A DNA stretch of 57,844 nucleotides from Anaerobranca gottschalkii DSM 13577 (GCF_900111575.1 NZ_FOIF01000006.1:17258-75101); one strand, 5' to 3'. Counted from the first letter of the stretch, positions 38,602 to 48,764 are shown. Notes: generated by a model from the sequence alone, not told the origin. A program made the numbers and translations.

Positions 38602-40506
38602 ATGATTAAAGTTACTCTAAAAGATGGATCAGTTAGGGAGTATGAAGTAGGAGTTACAGTAGAAGAAATAGCTAAAGATATTAGCCCAAGGTTAGCTAAA
38701 GAAGCTTTAGCAGGAAGGGTTAACGGAAAACTAGTAGATTTAAATTTTAAGTTAGAAAATGACAGTACATTAGATATCATTACCTTTCAAAGTCCAGAAG
38801 GGGAAGATATCTATAGGCATAGTTCTGCCCATATAATGGCACAAGCAGTTACAGAACTTTATCCAGGGGTGAAACTGGCAATAGGTCCAAGTATCAAAGA
38901 TGGTTTTTATTATGATTTTATGGTAGATAAGACCTTTACCCCCGAGGATTTAGAAAAAATTGAAAAGAAAATGGAGGAAATTATTAAAAGGGATCTTCCC
39001 TTTAAAAGACATGTTATCTCTAGGGAAGAAGCTATTAAATTCTTTAAAGAATTAGGACAAGATTTTAAAGTTGAGTTAATTGAAGGGTTATCAACTGATG
39101 AAGAAATCACTTACTATAAACAAGGAGACTTTGTGGATCTCTGTTCAGGCCCCCATATACCTAGTACAGGGAGGTTAAAAGCCTTTAAACTTCTCAATGT
39201 GGCAGGTGCTTATTGGAGAGGGGATGAAAAAAATCCAATGTTACAGAGGATTTATGGTACATCATTCCCTAAAAAATCAATGTTAGACGAATATTTATAC
39301 AGACTTGAAGAGGCCAAAAAGAGGGATCATAGAAAATTAGGTAGGGAGCTAGACCTCTTTAGCTTCAGTGAAGAAGCGCCAGGTATGCCCTTTTACCATC
39401 CAAAGGGAATGATCCTCAGAAATGAAATTATCAATTTTTGGAGAGAAAAACATAAAGAGTATGGTTACGATGAAATTCAAACACCTCTTATTATGAACCA
39501 AAGGCTATGGGAGCGTTCAGGTCACTGGCAAAATTATCGGGAAAACATGTACTTTACAGAAGTTGATGATGAGACCTTTGCTATAAAACCGATGAATTGT
39601 CCTGGTGCCATGTTAGTATATAAAACAAGTCACCATAGTTATAGGGATTTACCCCTTAGGATGGCAGAATTAGGGTTAGTCCATCGTAGAGAACTTTCAG
39701 GTGCCCTCCATGGAATGATGAGGGTAAGGGCTTTTACCCAAGATGATGCCCATATCTTCATGACACCAGAGCAAATTGAAGAAGAAATAGGAAAAATAAT
39801 GGAACTAATCGATGATGTATATAAAGTTTTTGGTTATTCCTATAGAGTTGAGCTAAGTACTAAACCAGAAAAAGCCATTGGTAGTGATGAGATATGGGAA
39901 ATAGCCACCAATGCCCTTAAAAAGGTATTGGAAAACCGTAATATGGATTATGTGATAAATGAAGGGGATGGAGCTTTTTACGGTCCCAAAATTGACTTCC
40001 ATATCGAAGATTGTTTAGGTAGAAGTTGGCAGTGTGGAACAATTCAGTTAGATTTTATGTTACCTGAAAGATTTGATTTAACCTATGTAGGGGAAGATGG
40101 TCAAAAACACAGGCCTGTAGTGGTACATAGGGTAGTACTTGGTGCTATAGACAGGTTTATTGGGCTGTTAGTAGAACATGTGGGAGGAGCTTTCCCCCTT
40201 TGGTTAGCACCAGAACAGGTGAGAATTATTGCTATTAGTGAACGACATCTTCCTTATTGTAAAGAGTTAGAGAAGAAGTTAAAAGATAAAGGAATTAGGG
40301 TTTGGGTAGATGGTAGAAGTGAAAAAATAGGGTATAAAATCAGAGAAGGTCAATTGCAAAAAATACCATATATGTTGGTTGTAGGGGATAAAGAAGTGGA
40401 AAATGGAGAAGTAAATGTTAGAAAAAGGGGAGAAGGGGAAATAGGCTCTAAAAAGGTTGAAGAGCTAATAAATGACCTTTTAGAAGAAATAAAAAATAAA
40501 AGGTAA
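38602..40506 (+). CDS. thrS: Threonyl-tRNA synthetase
   Basis: Class II synthetase charging tRNA-Thr, 634 residues, full length. Order: TGS domain (1-60), editing domain with HSSAHIMAQAV at about 73, catalytic core with KPMNCPGAMLVYK and the motif 2 region LRMAELGLVHRRELSGALHG, motif 3 WLAPEQVR, and a C-terminal anticodon-binding domain. The zinc ligand Cys is in MNCPGAM. The ATG at 38602 follows AAAGGAG. Regulation is by the T-box leader just upstream. Confidence 0.97.
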   Translation: MIKVTLKDGSVREYEVGVTVEEIAKDISPRLAKEALAGRVNGKLVDLNFKLENDSTLDIITFQSPEGEDIYRHSSAHIMAQAVTELYPGVKLAIGPSIKDGFYYDFMVDKTFTPEDLEKIEKKMEEIIKRDLPFKRHVISREEAIKFFKELGQDFKVELIEGLSTDEEITYYKQGDFVDLCSGPHIPSTGRLKAFKLLNVAGAYWRGDEKNPMLQRIYGTSFPKKSMLDEYLYRLEEAKKRDHRKLGRELDLFSFSEEAPGMPFYHPKGMILRNEIINFWREKHKEYGYDEIQTPLIMNQRLWERSGHWQNYRENMYFTEVDDETFAIKPMNCPGAMLVYKTSHHSYRDLPLRMAELGLVHRRELSGALHGMMRVRAFTQDDAHIFMTPEQIEEEIGKIMELIDDVYKVFGYSYRVELSTKPEKAIGSDEIWEIATNALKKVLENRNMDYVINEGDGAFYGPKIDFHIEDCLGRSWQCGTIQLDFMLPERFDLTYVGEDGQKHRPVVVHRVVLGAIDRFIGLLVEHVGGAFPLWLAPEQVRIIAISERHLPYCKELEKKLKDKGIRVWVDGRSEKIGYKIREGQLQKIPYMLVVGDKEVENGEVNVRKRGEGEIGSKKVEELINDLLEEIKNKR

Positions 40507-40511
40507 ATTCC

Positions 40512-40540
40512 TTGACATTACCCTAAATAAGTATTATACT
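40512..40540 (+). promoter_or_regulatory. infC operon promoter
   Basis: TTGACA (40512-40517), 17 bases, TATACT (40535-40540), directly after thrS. Confidence 0.85.
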
Positions 40541-40546
40541 AATGAA

Positions 40547-40662
40547 GTAGCAAGAAGAAGCCATCCGCTTCTCACCTTACGACCACAGGTTGTTGGGTTA
40601 CCTATAAGATCGGTATTTACGTATCTTTATGGGCGGGTGGTTTAACCTGCCCATTTTTATTA
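40547..40662 (+). promoter_or_regulatory. L20-type autoregulatory leader of infC-rpmI-rplT
   Basis: A structured leader of about 115 bases with GAAGC/GCTTC-type pairing at 40553-40583 and a terminator (GGGCGGGT/ACCTGCCCA, 40631-40653, then T-run). In Bacillus the L20 protein binds such a leader and causes early termination. Assignment to the L20 leader family rests on position, size and terminator; I cannot run a covariance search. Confidence 0.75.
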
Positions 40663-40695
40663 TTATTTTAAAGTATTTTTAGGAGGTGAAAAACT

Positions 40696-41202
40696 ATTAG
40701 TAAAGACTTATTGATTAATGAGGAAATTAGGGCTAAAGAAGTGCGATTAATTGATGAAGCAGGAAATCAAATTGGAATCGTACCAATAAAAGAAGCTCTA
40801 AAGGCAGCAGGACAAAAAAATCTTGACCTTGTGGAAATTGCTCCTATGGCTAACCCGCCAGTTTGCCGTATAATGGATTATGGTAAATTTAAATATGAGC
40901 AAAGTAAAAGGGAAAAAGAAGCGAGAAAGAATCAACATGTTATCACAGTAAAAGAAATGAAATTAAGACCTAAAATTGATGAACATGATTTTCAAACAAA
41001 ACTAAGGAATATTATTAAGTTCTTAGAATCAAAGGATAAAGTAAAAGTCACTGTTATGTTCAGAGGTCGCGAAATTGCTTATGTTGAACAAGGTCAAACA
41101 TTATGTGATAGAATAGCTGAAGCGGTAAAGGACATAGCAGTAGTAGAGAAACCAGCTAAAGTTGAAGGTAAAAATATGATAATGGTTCTAGCTCCAAAAT
41201 AA
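40696..41202 (+). CDS. infC: Translation initiation factor IF-3 (AUU start)
   Basis: IF-3 binds the 30S subunit, prevents 50S joining and checks start codons. Protein length is 168 residues. The start is the rare ATT at 40696, 7 bases after AGGAGGTG, which restores the family N-terminus [20 protein letters not shown]; the first TTG (40711) has no ribosome site. An AUU start lets IF-3 limit its own synthesis, as known in other bacteria. It is followed by rpmI and rplT. Confidence 0.95.
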   Translation: MSKDLLINEEIRAKEVRLIDEAGNQIGIVPIKEALKAAGQKNLDLVEIAPMANPPVCRIMDYGKFKYEQSKREKEARKNQHVITVKEMKLRPKIDEHDFQTKLRNIIKFLESKDKVKVTVMFRGREIAYVEQGQTLCDRIAEAVKDIAVVEKPAKVEGKNMIMVLAPK

Positions 41203-41225
41203 ACACTTGGAAGGAGGCTTTTATT

Positions 41226-41417
41226 ATGCCAAAAATGAAAACTCATAGTGGTGCTAAAAAGAGATTTAAAAAGAATAAAAATGGTAAAATTAAAAGAAGT
41301 CATGCTTTTACTAGTCACATTTTAACTAAGAAAACTCCAAAGAGAAAAAGAAATCTTAGAAAGAGTACTCTAGTAAGCAAGGCTGATTATAAGCGTATTG
41401 CTCAATTACTACCATAG
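41226..41417 (+). CDS. rpmI: 50S ribosomal protein L35
   Basis: Very basic ribosomal protein of 63 residues with the family start [20 protein letters not shown] and end [12 protein letters not shown]. It sits between infC and rplT with normal ribosome sites and short gaps (23 and 31 bases), in the conserved three-gene operon. Confidence 0.98.
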   Translation: MPKMKTHSGAKKRFKKNKNGKIKRSHAFTSHILTKKTPKRKRNLRKSTLVSKADYKRIAQLLP

Positions 41418-41448
41418 TTCTTAATAACAGATAAAGGAGGTATTACTA

Positions 41449-41802
41449 ATGCCAAGAGTGAAATCAGTTGTACAAGCCAGAAAACGTCATAAAAAAATCT
41501 TAAAGCTTGCAAAAGGCTATTATGGTTCAAAAAGCAAGCTTTTCCGTAGAGCTAACGAACAGGTATTAAAATCTTTATCATATGCATATAGAGATAGAAA
41601 AAATCGTAAAAGAGATTTCAGGAAGTTATGGATTGCCAGAATTAATGCTGAGGCAAGAAACAATGGTTTATCTTACAGCAGAATGATTAACGGACTAAAA
41701 AAAGCGGGTGTTGACATTAACCGTAAAATGTTAGCTGACTTAGCAGTTAATGATAGCAAAGCTTTTGCCCAATTAGCTGAATTGGCAAAAAGTAATCTAT
41801 AG
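41449..41802 (+). CDS. rplT: 50S ribosomal protein L20
   Basis: Ribosomal protein of 117 residues, essential for early 50S assembly and the likely repressor of its own operon through the leader at 40547-40662. The start [19 protein letters not shown] and the segment [19 protein letters not shown] are hallmark sequence. The ATG follows AAAGGAGG. A terminator follows. Confidence 0.98.
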   Translation: MPRVKSVVQARKRHKKILKLAKGYYGSKSKLFRRANEQVLKSLSYAYRDRKNRKRDFRKLWIARINAEARNNGLSYSRMINGLKKAGVDINRKMLADLAVNDSKAFAQLAELAKSNL

Positions 41803-41805
41803 TAA

Positions 41806-41833
41806 TAAAAAGCGTCTAATGACGCTTTTTTGC
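41806..41833 (+). terminator. Terminator of the infC operon
   Basis: AAAAGCGTC and GACGCTTTT pair around TAAT, with a T-run. Confidence 0.9.
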
Positions 41834-41858
41834 AATTTTCTCATCTTTATCATATAAT
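41830..41858 (+). promoter_or_regulatory. ktrB promoter
   Basis: TTGCAA (41830-41835), 17 bases, TATAAT (41853-41858). The -35 overlaps the T-run of the previous terminator. Confidence 0.75.
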
Positions 41859-41903
41859 ATATTTAAATACCAAAAAGGAATTGCCTCAGAGAGGAAGGTT
41901 TAA

Positions 41904-43241
41904 ATGGTAAAAGAGAAAAAGTCCCTTACCCCTGCACGAATCTTAGCAGGAGGTTTTCTAAGCCTTATATTACTAGGTACAATTTTATTAAGCCTTCCCA
42001 TTTCCTCGGTGGAAGGGAGTATAAGTGTTATAGATGCTCTATTTACCGCCACATCCGCCGTATGTGTGACGGGATTAGTGGTGGTAGATACAGGAACTCA
42101 TTTTACCTTATTTGGCCAACTTGTAATTTTAGGCCTTATCCAAGCTGGTGGTCTAGGTTTTATGACTATGGCTACTTTGATATTTTTGTTGTTAGGTAAA
42201 AAAATAACCCTTAAAGAGAGATTAGTAATCCAAGAAGCATTAAATCAGTTTTCTTTAGAGGGTCTTGTTCGGCTAACAAAATACATAATAATTTTTACAA
42301 TAACTATTGAGTTAATTGCAGCTTTGCTTTTGGGACTAAGGTTTTCAATGGATCATGGTTACAAATTAGGGATGTACATGGGTTTGTTCCATTCAATATC
42401 AGCTTTTGCCAATGCAGGCTTTGATATTATGGGGATTGTAGGAGAATCCAGTTTAACGGCATATGGAAACGATCCTGTAGTTGTCTTTATTATTATGGGC
42501 TTGTTTATTATAGGTGGTTTAGGATTTACAGTTATTGTCGATATTTATAAAAGACATTCTTTTGGGAAAATGGCATTACATAGCAGGTTTGCTTTAGTTC
42601 TTACAGGTATTTTACTCTTAATAGGATTTTTAGGTGTTTTTTTCTTAGAGTATAGTAATCCAAATACCTTAGGGGAAATGCCTTTCTATAGAAAAATATT
42701 ACCTTCTATTTTTACCGGGGCTACTACGAGAACTGCTGGATTTAATACACTAGATACAGGTTCATTGACGTCAGCGACCCTATTTTTCATGTCTGTTCTG
42801 ATGTTTATTGGAGCTTCCCCTGCCTCAACCGGTGGAGGTATAAAAACGACTACTTTTGGAGTATTACTAGTTTCTGTTGTAGCAATGATAAAAGGGGATA
42901 GGGAAGTACATATCTTTAATCGGAGATTACCCTATGAAATAGTGTTAAAAGCCTTATCAATCATTATGATATCCTTGGTTATAATTGGTTTAGCAACTAT
43001 TATTCTAAGTAGAACAGAACAACAAGAATTTTTACATATCCTTTTTGAAGTGGTTTCCGCCTTTGGTACAGTGGGACTTTCCACTGGAATTACATCAGAG
43101 CTTACTACTATAGGTAGAATTATTATAATCATCATTATGTTCATTGGAAGGGTAGGACCTTTAACTTTAGCTTTAGCTTTTAGTCAAAGGATGAAAAATA
43201 GTAAGATTAGATACCCTGAAGAAAAAGTACTGGTAGGTTAG
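41904..43241 (+). CDS. ktrB: Potassium uptake channel subunit KtrB (TrkH family)
   Basis: Membrane subunit of a Na+-dependent K+ uptake system, 445 residues. The four pore repeats of the TrkH/KtrB fold are visible as hydrophobic hairpins, with selectivity-loop sequences such as ATSAVCVTGLV, SAFANAGFDIMG, ATTRTAGFN and SAFGTVGLSTG. It is followed 11 bases later by the regulatory subunit. The ATG follows AGAGAGGAAGG. Confidence 0.95.
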   Translation: MVKEKKSLTPARILAGGFLSLILLGTILLSLPISSVEGSISVIDALFTATSAVCVTGLVVVDTGTHFTLFGQLVILGLIQAGGLGFMTMATLIFLLLGKKITLKERLVIQEALNQFSLEGLVRLTKYIIIFTITIELIAALLLGLRFSMDHGYKLGMYMGLFHSISAFANAGFDIMGIVGESSLTAYGNDPVVVFIIMGLFIIGGLGFTVIVDIYKRHSFGKMALHSRFALVLTGILLLIGFLGVFFLEYSNPNTLGEMPFYRKILPSIFTGATTRTAGFNTLDTGSLTSATLFFMSVLMFIGASPASTGGGIKTTTFGVLLVSVVAMIKGDREVHIFNRRLPYEIVLKALSIIMISLVIIGLATIILSRTEQQEFLHILFEVVSAFGTVGLSTGITSELTTIGRIIIIIIMFIGRVGPLTLALAFSQRMKNSKIRYPEEKVLVG

Positions 43242-43252
43242 GGGGTAAAATT

Positions 43253-43900
43253 ATGAAACAATTTGTTGTTATCGGTTTAGGTAGATTTGGAACTGCCGTT
43301 GCTAAAACCCTATTTGATATGGGGTATGATGTTATGGGTATTGATATAAGTGAAGAGAGAATTCATCAAGCTATGGGTTGTACTACCCATGTGGTTCAAT
43401 TAGATGCCATAGATGAAGGGGCATTACAATCAGTGGGAATCCGCAATTTTGATGTAGCTGTTGTCGCTATAGGTCAAGATATTCAAGCTAGTATACTAAC
43501 CACAATGATTTTAAAAGAGATGGGAATAGAGTATGTTGTAGCTAAAGCCCAAAATGATTTACATGCTAAAGTCCTTTATAAAACAGGGGCAGATCGGGTG
43601 GTTTTTCCAGAAAGGGATATGGGTGTCAGAGTTGCTAATAATTTAACAAGTACTAATATTCTAGACTATATAGAATTAGCACCAGATTATAGTATTGTTG
43701 AAATAACTGCTCCAGAATTTATGCATAATAAATCTTTAAAAGAGTTGGATTTAAGGGCTAAATTTGGTATAAACGTCGTTGCAGTAAAATCAGGTAAAAA
43801 TATCATAGTTTCTCCAACTGCCGATGATGTGATAAAACCTGGTGATATAGTGGTAGCTATTGGTAGTAATGAAAAGCTAAATAAAATAAAGGAGCGGTAG
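43253..43900 (+). CDS. ktrA: Potassium uptake regulatory subunit KtrA
   Basis: Cytoplasmic RCK protein of 215 residues that opens KtrB depending on nucleotide binding. The N-terminal Rossmann site is VVIGLGRFGTAVAKTL (residues 4-19), and the C-terminal RCK_C domain begins near 140 (YSIVEITAPEFMHNKSL). It forms an operon with ktrB. Its TAG stop overlaps the GTG of the next gene. Confidence 0.95.
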   Translation: MKQFVVIGLGRFGTAVAKTLFDMGYDVMGIDISEERIHQAMGCTTHVVQLDAIDEGALQSVGIRNFDVAVVAIGQDIQASILTTMILKEMGIEYVVAKAQNDLHAKVLYKTGADRVVFPERDMGVRVANNLTSTNILDYIELAPDYSIVEITAPEFMHNKSLKELDLRAKFGINVVAVKSGKNIIVSPTADDVIKPGDIVVAIGSNEKLNKIKER

Positions 43901-44652
43901 TGGTGTTAATTACCTCTATTGAAAACAAGATTGTAAAAGAAATTTTAGAAATTAAAAGAAAGGGGAAAAAAAGCAAAAGTCCACTCCTATTTTTTGAAGG
44001 ATATCGCTTAGTAGAAGATATATTAAAATCCGGTGCTAAAGTAGAAAAACTTATTATAAGAGAGGGAGACTTGGGAAAATATCGCCATATAATCCAAGAT
44101 AAGAATTATGTGATTGTAACAGATAAAGTCTTTAAAGAAATTTCTGGTACTGTTAATAGTCAAGGAATAGGGTTATTAGCCTATAAACCGCTTCCCCCTG
44201 AACTTAATCTAGGTACCCTTGCCTTGGCTGTAGATGGAGTACAAGACCCTGGAAATTTAGGGACGATAATTAGAACAGCGGTGGCAGCTGGAGTTAATTC
44301 CCTGTTTTTACTAAAAGGAACGGTAGACCTTTATAATGAAAAAGTTTTAAGAAGTACTATGGGTGCCTTATATAAAATTCCAATCTATCTTGATATGGAA
44401 ATAGAGGATCTTAAAGAAATTATCGATAAATATTCACTGACACCTGTTAAAACTTCTGTCCATGGAGAATATTTATATAATTCTATTCCTAAAGGAAAGT
44501 ATTTAGTTTTTGTTGGTAATGAAGGAAACGGTCTTTCTCAAAGGGTGGAAAATTTACCGGGTATCACAGTAAAAATTCCTTTATATGGTGATATAGAATC
44601 TTTAAATGTAGCTGTAGCAACGGGAATTGTACTGTATGGGATAAGAGGTTAA
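43900..44652 (+). CDS. rlmP: 23S rRNA 2'-O-methyltransferase, YsgA/RlmP type
   Basis: SPOUT-family RNA methyltransferase of about 250 residues. The three SpoU motifs are VDGVQDPGNLGTIIRTA, VFVGNEGNGLS and IPLYGDIESLNVAVATGI, which form the SAM-binding trefoil knot. In Bacillus subtilis the gene ysgA, just before pheS as here, encodes RlmP, which methylates a guanosine in the 23S A-loop; I transfer that name by position and motif. The start is a GTG at 43900 or at 43903, both behind AAAGGAG (43888-43894); the difference is one residue. Confidence 0.85.
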   Translation: MVLITSIENKIVKEILEIKRKGKKSKSPLLFFEGYRLVEDILKSGAKVEKLIIREGDLGKYRHIIQDKNYVIVTDKVFKEISGTVNSQGIGLLAYKPLPPELNLGTLALAVDGVQDPGNLGTIIRTAVAAGVNSLFLLKGTVDLYNEKVLRSTMGALYKIPIYLDMEIEDLKEIIDKYSLTPVKTSVHGEYLYNSIPKGKYLVFVGNEGNGLSQRVENLPGITVKIPLYGDIESLNVAVATGIVLYGIRG

Positions 44653-44670
44653 AAATTACCTACATAAAAA

Positions 44671-44699
44671 TTGCCAATTATCTGTAAATATGGTATAAT
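44671..44699 (+). promoter_or_regulatory. pheS promoter
   Basis: TTGCCA (44671-44676), 17 bases, TATAAT (44694-44699), with an extended TGG before the -10. Confidence 0.8.
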
Positions 44700-44754
44700 A
44701 TTTGCAAATTATTCAATACCCTTTTCTTTTATATAAATTGAATAATTCAAAAGA

Positions 44755-44980
44755 TAATGCGAAAGTAAAGTAGGCTACAGTTCATGCCATACAGGGAGTG
44801 GTATCTAGACTGAGAGTACCATTGGTATGAAGTAGTTGAAGTTCCCTTTCAAATCGGTAGAGTGAACTAATAGTAGCTTTACCCGGTTAAGCACCGTTAA
44901 CGGCTCTAGAGTGGCTTTTAAGCAATTTGGGTGGTACCGCGGAAATCTCCGTCCCATTGGGATAGGGATTTTTTTATTTA
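44755..44980 (+). promoter_or_regulatory. T-box riboswitch controlling pheST (Phe)
   Basis: The T-box core TTTGGGTGGTACCGCGG is at 44925-44942. Stem I is built from GAAAG (44760-44764) with CTTTC, and CTAC with GTAG; the likely specifier TTC is at 44842-44844, matching tRNA-Phe(GAA). The terminator AAATCTCCGTCCC/GGATAGGGATTT with T-run spans 44944-44976. Uncharged tRNA-Phe should raise pheS-pheT transcription. Confidence 0.93.
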
Positions 44981-45004
44981 TCTTAAATTAAAGGAGGAGT
45001 AAGG

Positions 45005-46036
45005 ATGAAGGAAAAATTATCTGGTTTATTATCCACTGCCCTTGAAAAAATAAAGGGAGCAGAAAGGATAGAAGAATTAGAAGGATATAAAGTCCAATAC
45101 TTAGGAAAAAAAGGGGAATTAACTGGGATTTTAAGGGGTATGGGTTCTTTGGCACCTGAGGAAAGGCCAATTATCGGTCAAATTGCAAACGAAGTTAAAG
45201 AACAAATACAAAGGGCCATTGAAGAAAAAATTTTTATTTTGGAAGAAAAGTTATTAGAGGATAGATTGCAAAGGGAAACAATAGATATTTCCTTACCAGG
45301 ACTTAAAAGAGAAATAGGAGCCCTTCATCCCCTTACCATTGTTCGTAGGGAAATAGAACAAATTTTTATGAGTATGGGCTATGAAATTGTGGAAGGACCA
45401 GAAATAGAAACAGATTATTACAATTTTGAAGCATTAAATTTACCTCCTAATCATCCTGCAAGGGATATGCAAGATACCTTTTATATTACAGAAAATATTC
45501 TTCTGAGAACCCACACATCTCCAGTTCAAGCTAGAACAATGGAGAAGAGGGCAGAAGCTATTCCTTTAAAAATAATCAGCCCAGGTAGAGTTTTTAGGAA
45601 AGATGATGATGCCACCCATTCCCCTATGTTCCATCAAGTAGAGGGATTGGTCATAGATAAAAATATTACTTTAGGAGATTTAAAAGGAACACTTTTATTA
45701 TTTGCAAAGGAAATGTTTGGTGAAAAACAAAAGGTTCGTCTCCGTCCTAGTTTCTTCCCTTTTACAGAGCCATCGGCAGAAGTAGATATAAGTTGTTTTC
45801 TTTGTGAGGGTAAAGGATGTAGTTTATGCTCTAATACTGGCTGGATAGAAATATTAGGTGCAGGTATGGTCCATCCTAATGTACTTCGGGCAGGTGGATA
45901 TAATCCCGATGAAGTACAGGGTTTCGCATTCGGTATGGGTGTAGAAAGAATAACTATGCTTAAATACGGAATAAGTGATATAAGGGAATTGTTCAATGGT
46001 GATTTAAGGGTAGTAAAACAATTTGCAAGGGGGTAA
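45005..46036 (+). CDS. pheS: Phenylalanyl-tRNA synthetase alpha subunit
   Basis: Catalytic subunit of the heterotetrameric class II enzyme, 343 residues. After an N-terminal coiled coil (about 1-85) come [34 protein letters not shown], the motif 2 region [20 protein letters not shown] and motif 3 [17 protein letters not shown]. The ATG at 45005 follows AAAGGAGGAG. It is followed 5 bases later by pheT. Confidence 0.97.
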   Translation: MKEKLSGLLSTALEKIKGAERIEELEGYKVQYLGKKGELTGILRGMGSLAPEERPIIGQIANEVKEQIQRAIEEKIFILEEKLLEDRLQRETIDISLPGLKREIGALHPLTIVRREIEQIFMSMGYEIVEGPEIETDYYNFEALNLPPNHPARDMQDTFYITENILLRTHTSPVQARTMEKRAEAIPLKIISPGRVFRKDDDATHSPMFHQVEGLVIDKNITLGDLKGTLLLFAKEMFGEKQKVRLRPSFFPFTEPSAEVDISCFLCEGKGCSLCSNTGWIEILGAGMVHPNVLRAGGYNPDEVQGFAFGMGVERITMLKYGISDIRELFNGDLRVVKQFARG

Positions 46037-46041
46037 TAAAG

Positions 46042-48417
46042 GTGAAAATATCTTACAATTGGTTAAAAGAGTATGTAAAAATAGATTTATCACCAGAAGA
46101 ATTAGCTGAAAAACTGACAAAAGCAGGGGTAGTAGTAGAACATATTTCCCCGGCCTTTGAAGAAATAAAGGGTGTAGTAGTGGCGGAAATTTTAGAAATA
46201 GAAAAACACCCTGATGCCGACAAATTGTCAGTAACTAAAGTAAATAACGGTTCAGAAGTATTACAAGTAGTGTGTGGGGCAAACAATATAAAAGTTGGTC
46301 AAAAAGTACCATTAGCCCAAATAGGTACTGTTCTACCAGGTAACTTTAAAATCAAAAAATCAAAAATAAGGGGAGTAGAATCCTTCGGAATGTTATGTTC
46401 TGCAGATGAATTGGGATTAGAATTAGATGTAGAAGATGGAATATTGATTTTACCTGAAGACACTCCTTTAGGGTTAGAAATCAGTGAAGTACTAGGTTTA
46501 AATGACTATATTTTACTACTAGATTTAACCCCAAATAGAAGTGATTGTTTAAGTTTACTAGGGGTAGCAAAGGAAGTAGCCGCTTTAACAGGGGCTGAAT
46601 TTGTTGCTCCAGCCATTTATGACGGTAAAATTAATCCTAGCAGTTTTTCAATAAAAATTGAAAGTCCAGAATGTAGAAACTACATTGGTGGAGAGATTTC
46701 TAATATTCACATAGCACCTTCCCCTCTATGGTTACAAGTTAAATTATTAAAGGCAGGTTTAAGACCTATTAATAATGTAGTAGATATAACCAACTACGTT
46801 ATGTTAGAATACGGTCAACCTCTCCATGCCTTTGATAGAAAAAAGATCTCTACATCAGAAATTGTCGTTAAAAATATAACTGAAGAGAGGGAATTTAAAA
46901 CATTAGATGAACAAATAAGAAAAATACCCAAAGGATTATTAGTAATAACTGATGGTGTTAATCCTTTAGCTGTTGCAGGAGTAATGGGTGGCGCTGAAAG
47001 TGAAGTAGATTCAACTACCGAAGAAATTATTCTAGAATCAGCCTATTTTCAAGGTGAAGCTGTAAGAAGAAGTGTTAAAGGAATGAATTTAAGGACAGAA
47101 GCTTCTTCTAGATTTGAAAAGTCGGTAGCACCTTTATATGTTAAAGATGCAGCATTGAGGACTATAAAATTATTGATAGATCTCTGTGGTGCTAATTTAG
47201 TAGGTTTAAGTGAAGAAGGTGACTTTTCATATCAACCTGTTTCCATTAAAATTTCTCCACAAAAAGTTAAAGATTATTTAGGTTTAACTATAGAAAGGGA
47301 AGAAATAGTAAAGATTTTGAGTAATCTTGGTTGTAATGTAGAAGGAAAAGATCCTTTGATTGTTCAACCTCCCCACCATAGAGTGGATTTATCTTTAGAA
47401 GTAGATTTAATTGAAGAGGTTGCCAGGATTTATGGGTATGATAACATACCGGCTACATTACCCCAAGGTGTTACTACAGTTGGAAAAATTCCTTATAAAG
47501 AGAAGGTCTATACAAAAATTAAGGATTTGTTAATAGGATATGGTGTTAATGAGGTAATAACATACCCCTTTATTTCACCAGATAGTTTTGTTAAATGTAA
47601 TCTAGAACCAGAACAAGCAATTCCCTTAGCAAATCCTTTAGGAAAAGAAAACAGTTTGATGAGGACTTCTTTATTGCCCTCTGCCTTAAGTTGTGTTACT
47701 TTCAACCTTAACCGACACAATGAAAGGGTTCAGTTTTTCGAATTAGGGAAAGTTTATTTAGGGAAATTACCACTAGAAAAACTTCCCGAAGAACGGGACT
47801 CCTTAATTGTAATTTTACAAGGTGAAAGTAAAAGGGTACATTGGTTAACCGGTAAAGAAAGGGTAAATGATTTTTATACAATAAAAGGGATATTAGAAAG
47901 TATTTTCGCTTTATGTAATATTATTTCTTGGGAAATACGTAAAGAAGAAAATGTAAATTACCATCCCGGCCGTAGTGGAGCAATTTATATTCAGGGAGAA
48001 AAAGTAGGTTTTATAGGCCAACTCCATCCCGCCCTTATGAAAAACTGGGAAATAGAAGATGAAATATATTCTCTAAAATTGGACTTAAATTCAGTTGTTA
48101 AACATAGTAATGAATATTACAACTATAAATCCATAGTTAAATATCCTGTAGTAGAAAGGGATTTAGCAGTAGTAGTTGATGCAGACCTTCCTGGAGATCA
48201 ATTAATTAAAGAAATTAAAGGTATTTCCCCGATAATTTCTAAGGCTGAAATTTTTGATGTTTATCAAGGAAAGGGTATTGAAGAAGGTAAGAAAAGTATA
48301 GCAATTTCCATTACTCTACAAAAAAATGGAACTTTAACAGATGAGGAAATTAACTTCTTCATAAACAAGGGATTGCAGACTTTAGAAGAAAAGTATAATG
48401 CAAAGTTGAGAAGTTAG
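46042..48417 (+). CDS. pheT: Phenylalanyl-tRNA synthetase beta subunit
   Basis: Structural and editing subunit, 791 residues, full length. It has the N-terminal tRNA-binding (EMAP-like) fold (about 40-150, EKHPDADKLSVTKVN), a B3/B4 editing domain, a B5 domain, an inactive catalytic-like core, and the C-terminal FDX-ACB anticodon domain (YPVVERDLAVVVDADLPG). The start is a GTG at 46042. Translation is coupled to pheS. Confidence 0.97.
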   Translation: MKISYNWLKEYVKIDLSPEELAEKLTKAGVVVEHISPAFEEIKGVVVAEILEIEKHPDADKLSVTKVNNGSEVLQVVCGANNIKVGQKVPLAQIGTVLPGNFKIKKSKIRGVESFGMLCSADELGLELDVEDGILILPEDTPLGLEISEVLGLNDYILLLDLTPNRSDCLSLLGVAKEVAALTGAEFVAPAIYDGKINPSSFSIKIESPECRNYIGGEISNIHIAPSPLWLQVKLLKAGLRPINNVVDITNYVMLEYGQPLHAFDRKKISTSEIVVKNITEEREFKTLDEQIRKIPKGLLVITDGVNPLAVAGVMGGAESEVDSTTEEIILESAYFQGEAVRRSVKGMNLRTEASSRFEKSVAPLYVKDAALRTIKLLIDLCGANLVGLSEEGDFSYQPVSIKISPQKVKDYLGLTIEREEIVKILSNLGCNVEGKDPLIVQPPHHRVDLSLEVDLIEEVARIYGYDNIPATLPQGVTTVGKIPYKEKVYTKIKDLLIGYGVNEVITYPFISPDSFVKCNLEPEQAIPLANPLGKENSLMRTSLLPSALSCVTFNLNRHNERVQFFELGKVYLGKLPLEKLPEERDSLIVILQGESKRVHWLTGKERVNDFYTIKGILESIFALCNIISWEIRKEENVNYHPGRSGAIYIQGEKVGFIGQLHPALMKNWEIEDEIYSLKLDLNSVVKHSNEYYNYKSIVKYPVVERDLAVVVDADLPGDQLIKEIKGISPIISKAEIFDVYQGKGIEEGKKSIAISITLQKNGTLTDEEINFFINKGLQTLEEKYNAKLRS

Positions 48418-48479
48418 CAGGAATTAGTTAAATTATGTTGAATATTAAAATAATAAGCTGAATACTAGGAGGGGTGTTT

Positions 48480-48764
48480 ATGGGGAATAAGGAGAATGTA
48501 ACCAGAACTACAGTCCGTATTTTTGGGGAAGATCACATTATTATTGGTAATAAATCCCCTGAATATATTAAAGGTCTAGCAAATAGTATAGATAAGCAAA
48601 TGTGGGCTATAAAAGAAAAGAATCCTAAGTTAAGTTCAACTAAAATAGCAATAATGACAGCAATGATTTTGGCAGACAAACTCCATAGTTTAAAAGAGGA
48701 GTGTGACCAACTTTACTCCATGTTAATAGAATATGAGGAGAAGAAAAGTGAGGGGAAAAAATAA
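48480..48764 (+). CDS. zapA: Cell division protein ZapA
   Basis: Small protein (94 residues) that binds and bundles FtsZ at the division ring. The N-terminal beta-rich region (RTTVRIFGEDHIIIGNKSPE) and the C-terminal coiled coil (LADKLHSLKEECDQLYSMLI) fit the family. I choose the ATG at 48480, 5 bases after AGGAGGGG; the GTG at 48474 overlaps that site. It lies between pheT and cvpA, the Bacillus order without rnhC. Confidence 0.9.
   Translation: MGNKENVTRTTVRIFGEDHIIIGNKSPEYIKGLANSIDKQMWAIKEKNPKLSSTKIAIMTAMILADKLHSLKEECDQLYSMLIEYEEKKSEGKK

Noticed and set aside
45634-45996. Minus-strand frame of 120 codons in pheS
   Set aside because: Shadow of pheS; no ribosome site.
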